A model generated the notes under the pieces. The model searched no databases. It was not told where the DNA came from and worked only from the letters and a program-made list of their open reading frames with translations. Positions 6,415 through 8,618 of a stretch of 8,618 bases of DNA are shown piece by piece. The stretch spans positions 1-8,618 of the forward strand of contig JAKSDE010000097.1 in assembly GCA_022360235.1 (NCBI GenBank), given 5' to 3'. Every line of letters begins with the position of its first letter. Position 1 is the stretch's first letter. This DNA is from Cytophagales bacterium (lineage in GTDB: Bacteria; Bacteroidota; Bacteroidia; Cytophagales; Amoebophilaceae). A program made the translations under genes and the position numbers.

Positions 6415-6462
6415 GGTATCGAAACCAGGAACTAAGAACTAAAAACTAGGAACTAAGAACCT
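6380..6462 (+). other. Long imperfect hairpin or cruciform at the array inversion point
   Basis: The last heptads of the first arm are complementary to the six heptads of the second arm. The inner stem pairs 6403-6417 with 6424-6439 around an ATCGAA loop, with one bulge (6427) and one mismatch (6408/6434). Pairing resumes in register out to 6380/6462 with a few more mismatches and G-T pairs, about 35 pairs in all. In a transcript reading out of parC this would be a large stem-loop. No T-run follows, so it is not a standard terminator. Confidence 0.6.
6421..6462 (+). repeat. Six-unit heptad arm in the opposite orientation, before the SRPBCC gene
   Basis: The units are gaaacca, ggaacta, agaacta, aaaacta, ggaacta and agaacct, reading away from the first arm across the 6-bp spacer ggtatc (6415-6420). 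The arm has the same length (42 bp) and the same first unit as the array before mtaB, and 33 of 42 positions agree between the two. The 17 bases 6417-6433 are identical to the reverse complement of 8589-8605. Confidence 0.85.
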
Positions 6463-6515
6463 CGTTGAACTTGCATTCAATAGAGAGGAGAAATTATTTC
6501 CAAAAAATCTTTGAA

Positions 6516-6546
6516 TTGTTATTTAGCAACAAACTTAGTATATTTG
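6516..6546 (+). promoter_or_regulatory. Promoter of the SRPBCC gene (TTG-N20-TATATTTG)
   Basis: TTG at 6516-6518 and TATATTTG at 6539-6546 are 20 nt apart, a full match to the Bacteroidota consensus TTG-N17-23-TAnnTTTG. It is the best promoter in the window. Transcription would begin near 6552, leaving a leader of roughly 20-25 nt, and would make the gene independent of parC. Confidence 0.6.
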
Positions 6547-6574
6547 CTATTAACAGACTAAAATTATTCACTTT

Positions 6575-7198
6575 ATGGCACGACGAAGAAAGAAAAAGGA
6601 AAATCTAGATCCGCTAGCACATTTACCGTTGCCGACTAACCAAGAGAGGTTGGAGCGACTCCGTGACATGTTGGTAAGCGTGGTTGCGTTTATTGTTATC
6701 GTAGGTATATTTTTACCGAGGAGTTATTATACTGAAATGTCTTTCAAGATTAAAGCACCTGCAAGTATTATTTTTGAAGAAGTAAGTAACTTAAAAAAGT
6801 GGGAAAAATGGTCACCATGGGAAAGATACGATTTTGATCTGATAACAGTCTATGGAGAACCCAAGGAAGGTCCAGGTGCTAAAATGTGGTTTGCTAGTAA
6901 GAGGCAACAGGCAGATGAAGGCTCTTGGAGGATTATCGGTTGTGAGCCTAATAAGAGAATTGTGATGCAACTAGAAACCGATACCTGGAGAAACGGCTCA
7001 ATCATGATCTTTGACTTGAAAGAAGAGGAAGATGGAACTAATGTAACGTGGATTCAGGGGGGAAAAACAAGTGACCTTCAAATATTTCATAAATACGCCG
7101 GATTATCAGCCAAAGGTAACCTAGAAGATGATTTTATATTTGGATTTCGACGATTAAGAAGACGTGTAGAATATTATAGAATGCTAGGAGCAGATTAG
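6575..7198 (+). CDS. Membrane-anchored SRPBCC (START/polyketide-cyclase-like) domain protein
   Basis: The 207 residues begin with a strongly basic stretch (RRRKKK, 3-8), then one hydrophobic segment at about 32-48, so the protein is probably held in the inner membrane with its N-terminus inside and the rest in the periplasm. Residues about 53-200 fit the SRPBCC helix-grip fold: FKIKAPASIIFEEVSNL (57-73), KWEKWSPWE (75-83), GAKMWF (101-106), CEPNKRIVMQLE (123-134), and GTNVTWIQGG (154-163). Proteins of this fold bind hydrophobic ligands, but no ligand can be read from the sequence. Bacteroidota often have versions with a leading membrane helix; the 30-residue basic part before it here seems longer than usual. 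There is no Shine-Dalgarno sequence before the ATG. It is convergent with mtaB, with 60 bases between and no clear terminator there. Confidence 0.8.
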   Translation: MARRRKKKENLDPLAHLPLPTNQERLERLRDMLVSVVAFIVIVGIFLPRSYYTEMSFKIKAPASIIFEEVSNLKKWEKWSPWERYDFDLITVYGEPKEGPGAKMWFASKRQQADEGSWRIIGCEPNKRIVMQLETDTWRNGSIMIFDLKEEEDGTNVTWIQGGKTSDLQIFHKYAGLSAKGNLEDDFIFGFRRLRRRVEYYRMLGAD

Positions 7199-7258
7199 AG
7201 GTTGACCCAGGCACCAGGAAAAAGACGAAGGGAAAGACTGAGCGGCATACGAGGTCTA

Positions 7259-8560
7259 CTACACCACGCTGTCTACTTCAACTAAACCACGTTCATTAAT
7301 CGTCTTGAGACGCACTTTCTTCAATGTATTTACCAAGAGAGGATCAAAAGGGGTAACAACGCGAATATAGTTCTCGGTGAAACCCTCCATCAAGCCTCCT
7401 TCTTCCTTCTGTTCAAAAAGCACCGTAGCAACGCTACCAAGATTTTCTTCATAAAAGTGCTGTTTCTTTTTCTCAGAAAGTATACGCAGCATCTTTGCTC
7501 TTCGGCTTCTTTCTTTGGAAGGTACTACCCCTTCTAAATCAAGAGCAGGAGTATTAGCCCGTTCAGAATAGGGGAAAACATGTAAATAAGTAATACCTAG
7601 TTCGTTCAGAAAACGATATGTAGCTAAGAAATCCTCTTCTGTTTCGCCTGGAAAGCCTATAATAACATCCACACCAATACAGCAATGTGGTAGCAACGTT
7701 TTAATTGTAGCGACACGATCAGCATATAGCTCCCTTTGATAGCGGCGACGCATCGACCGAAGGATTTTATCGTTACCAGCTTGTAGCGGAATGTGAAAAT
7801 GCGCCACAAAACGTTTAGATTGTGCAACGAATGCTATAATAGTATTGTCCAACAAATTAGGCTCGATAGAAGAGATACGAAAACGCGCTATACCCGTCAC
7901 CTCATCCAAGGCTTGAATAAGCGTGAGAAAGTTTGTTTGCCTACGCCCTTCGATAATACCATAATCGCCAATATTGACACCTGTAAGTACCACCTCCTTC
8001 ACACCATGTTGGGCAATTTCTTGTGCCTGCTGCACAATATGCTCCACCGTATCACTACGGCTTTTACCTCTAGCGAGCGGAATCGTACAGAAAGAACAAT
8101 GATAGTTACACCCATCTTGTACTTTCAAGAAAGTTCGTGTCTTATCATGCATAGTGTAAGCAGCATGAAAAGTACGTGCTTCCTTAATCGCCGAAGCATA
8201 TACTTGCGTTGTAGACGGCTTCTCAAAACTAGTAATGAGCTCTAGCAACTTAAACTTCTCATTCGCCCCTAGCACAACATCCACCCCAGGGATGCTAGCC
8301 ACTTCTTCAGGCTTTAGCTGTGCATAGCAACCCATAAGGATAATAAAAGCATGTGGAGCGATTTTCAAAGCTTCTTTGACGATACGCTGGCATTTCTTAT
8401 CGGCATTGTCTGTTACTGAACACGTATTGATGACGAAAATATCTGGCTGAGCATGAAAATCCACCCGCACAAACCCCTGCTCTTCAAATAATCGGCTGAT
8501 AGAAGAGGTTTCAGAAAAATTAAGTTTACATCCCAATGTATAAAAAGCTACTTTTTTCAT
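7259..8560 (-). CDS. mtaB: MtaB, tRNA N6-threonylcarbamoyladenosine(37)-C2 methylthiotransferase
   Basis: MtaB adds a methylthio group to t6A at position 37 of ANN-decoding tRNAs (ms2t6A), using radical SAM chemistry and two [4Fe-4S] clusters. All 433 residues are consistent with a complete enzyme. The N-terminal UPF0004 domain supplies Cys11 (TLGCKLN), Cys47 (NTCSVT) and Cys78 (MGCYAQ). The radical SAM domain has CNYHCSFC (Cys151, 155, 158), then HFHIPLQAG (254-262) and DVIIGFPGE (298-306), and a TRAM-like RNA-binding end from about 372. TLGCKLN near the start is the MtaB signature, separating it from MiaB and RimO. The ATG is the only usual start in frame up to the window edge. It is joined directly to a heptad repeat, with no space for a normal ribosome-binding site except GGA in the last unit. 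No terminator is seen after the stop. Confidence 0.96.
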   Translation of the reverse strand: MKKVAFYTLGCKLNFSETSSISRLFEEQGFVRVDFHAQPDIFVINTCSVTDNADKKCQRIVKEALKIAPHAFIILMGCYAQLKPEEVASIPGVDVVLGANEKFKLLELITSFEKPSTTQVYASAIKEARTFHAAYTMHDKTRTFLKVQDGCNYHCSFCTIPLARGKSRSDTVEHIVQQAQEIAQHGVKEVVLTGVNIGDYGIIEGRRQTNFLTLIQALDEVTGIARFRISSIEPNLLDNTIIAFVAQSKRFVAHFHIPLQAGNDKILRSMRRRYQRELYADRVATIKTLLPHCCIGVDVIIGFPGETEEDFLATYRFLNELGITYLHVFPYSERANTPALDLEGVVPSKERSRRAKMLRILSEKKKQHFYEENLGSVATVLFEQKEEGGLMEGFTENYIRVVTPFDPLLVNTLKKVRLKTINERGLVEVDSVV

Positions 8561-8601
8561 AGTTCCTAGTTCTTGGTTCTTAGTTTCGAGTTCCTGGTTT
8601 C
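8560..8601 (-). repeat. Six-unit heptad array joined to the mtaB start codon
   Basis: Read towards mtaB the units are gaaacca, ggaactc, gaaacta, agaacca, agaacta and ggaacta, in exact phase. The A of the mtaB ATG is the last base of the last unit, and the coding start TGAAAAA resembles the TGAACTA unit at 96-102. The cap tatcgaaaccaggaact (8589-8605 on this strand) is shared with array 2. The array therefore lies wholly in the mtaB 5' region. Confidence 0.85.
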
Positions 8602-8618
8602 GATAGGGGACGGTAGAA

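Noticed and set aside
6486..6561. Short frame after AGGAG (6486-6490) using an ATT start
   Set aside because: No ATG, GTG or TTG start is available at that distance, and the frame runs across the SRPBCC promoter.
7199..7258. Terminator shared by the convergent SRPBCC and mtaB genes
   Set aside because: Only a 4-bp AGAC/GTCT stem with a long loop and no T-run on either strand is visible.
7793..8245. 150-codon frame on the plus strand
   Set aside because: It lies wholly inside mtaB on the opposite strand, whose motifs are all present, and its product resembles nothing I know.

Overview
The window looks like a chromosomal stretch from a member of the Bacteroidota. Three things point there: a single-domain GT5 'glycogen synthase' stub and a topoisomerase IV A subunit that both have the form typical of that phylum; start codons mostly without a nearby Shine-Dalgarno sequence; and promoter-like sites of the form TTG-N20-TAnnTTTG. 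The proteins read as Cytophagales-like, perhaps close to the symbiont family Amoebophilaceae, but that narrower placement is a weak inference made without any database search.

Layout, left to right: the 3' end of an unidentified gene (1-105, +); a 238-base gap with a possible structured leader; recJ (344-2053, +), a single-strand DNA exonuclease; a 495-base gap filled by 52 uninterrupted 7-bp repeats (2098-2461) and a promoter candidate; a GT5 glycogen-synthase-like gene (2549-3352, +); a 264-base leader region; parC (topoisomerase IV subunit A, 3617-6277, +); a 297-base gap with a second heptad array in two opposite orientations (6289-6462) and a good promoter; a membrane-anchored SRPBCC-domain protein (6575-7198, +); and, convergent to it, mtaB (7259-8560, -), a tRNA t6A37 methylthiotransferase. 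A third six-unit heptad array runs from the mtaB start codon to 8601, and three heptads overlap the end of the first gene.

The genes are unrelated housekeeping functions (DNA repair, chromosome decatenation, tRNA modification, a probable carbohydrate-related protein, a lipid-binding-fold protein). The wide gaps and the separate promoter candidates suggest mostly single-gene units, not one operon.

The most unusual content is the heptad family (consensus RGAACYC). It occurs in four intergenic places, keeps exact 7-bp phase, obeys a strict rule at unit junctions, shares a cap element (17 bp identical at two arrays, a diverged form at a third), forms a long imperfect hairpin after parC, and supplies the sequence around the mtaB start codon and the stop codon of the first gene. 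I see no CRISPR array, insertion sequence, tRNA or rRNA.
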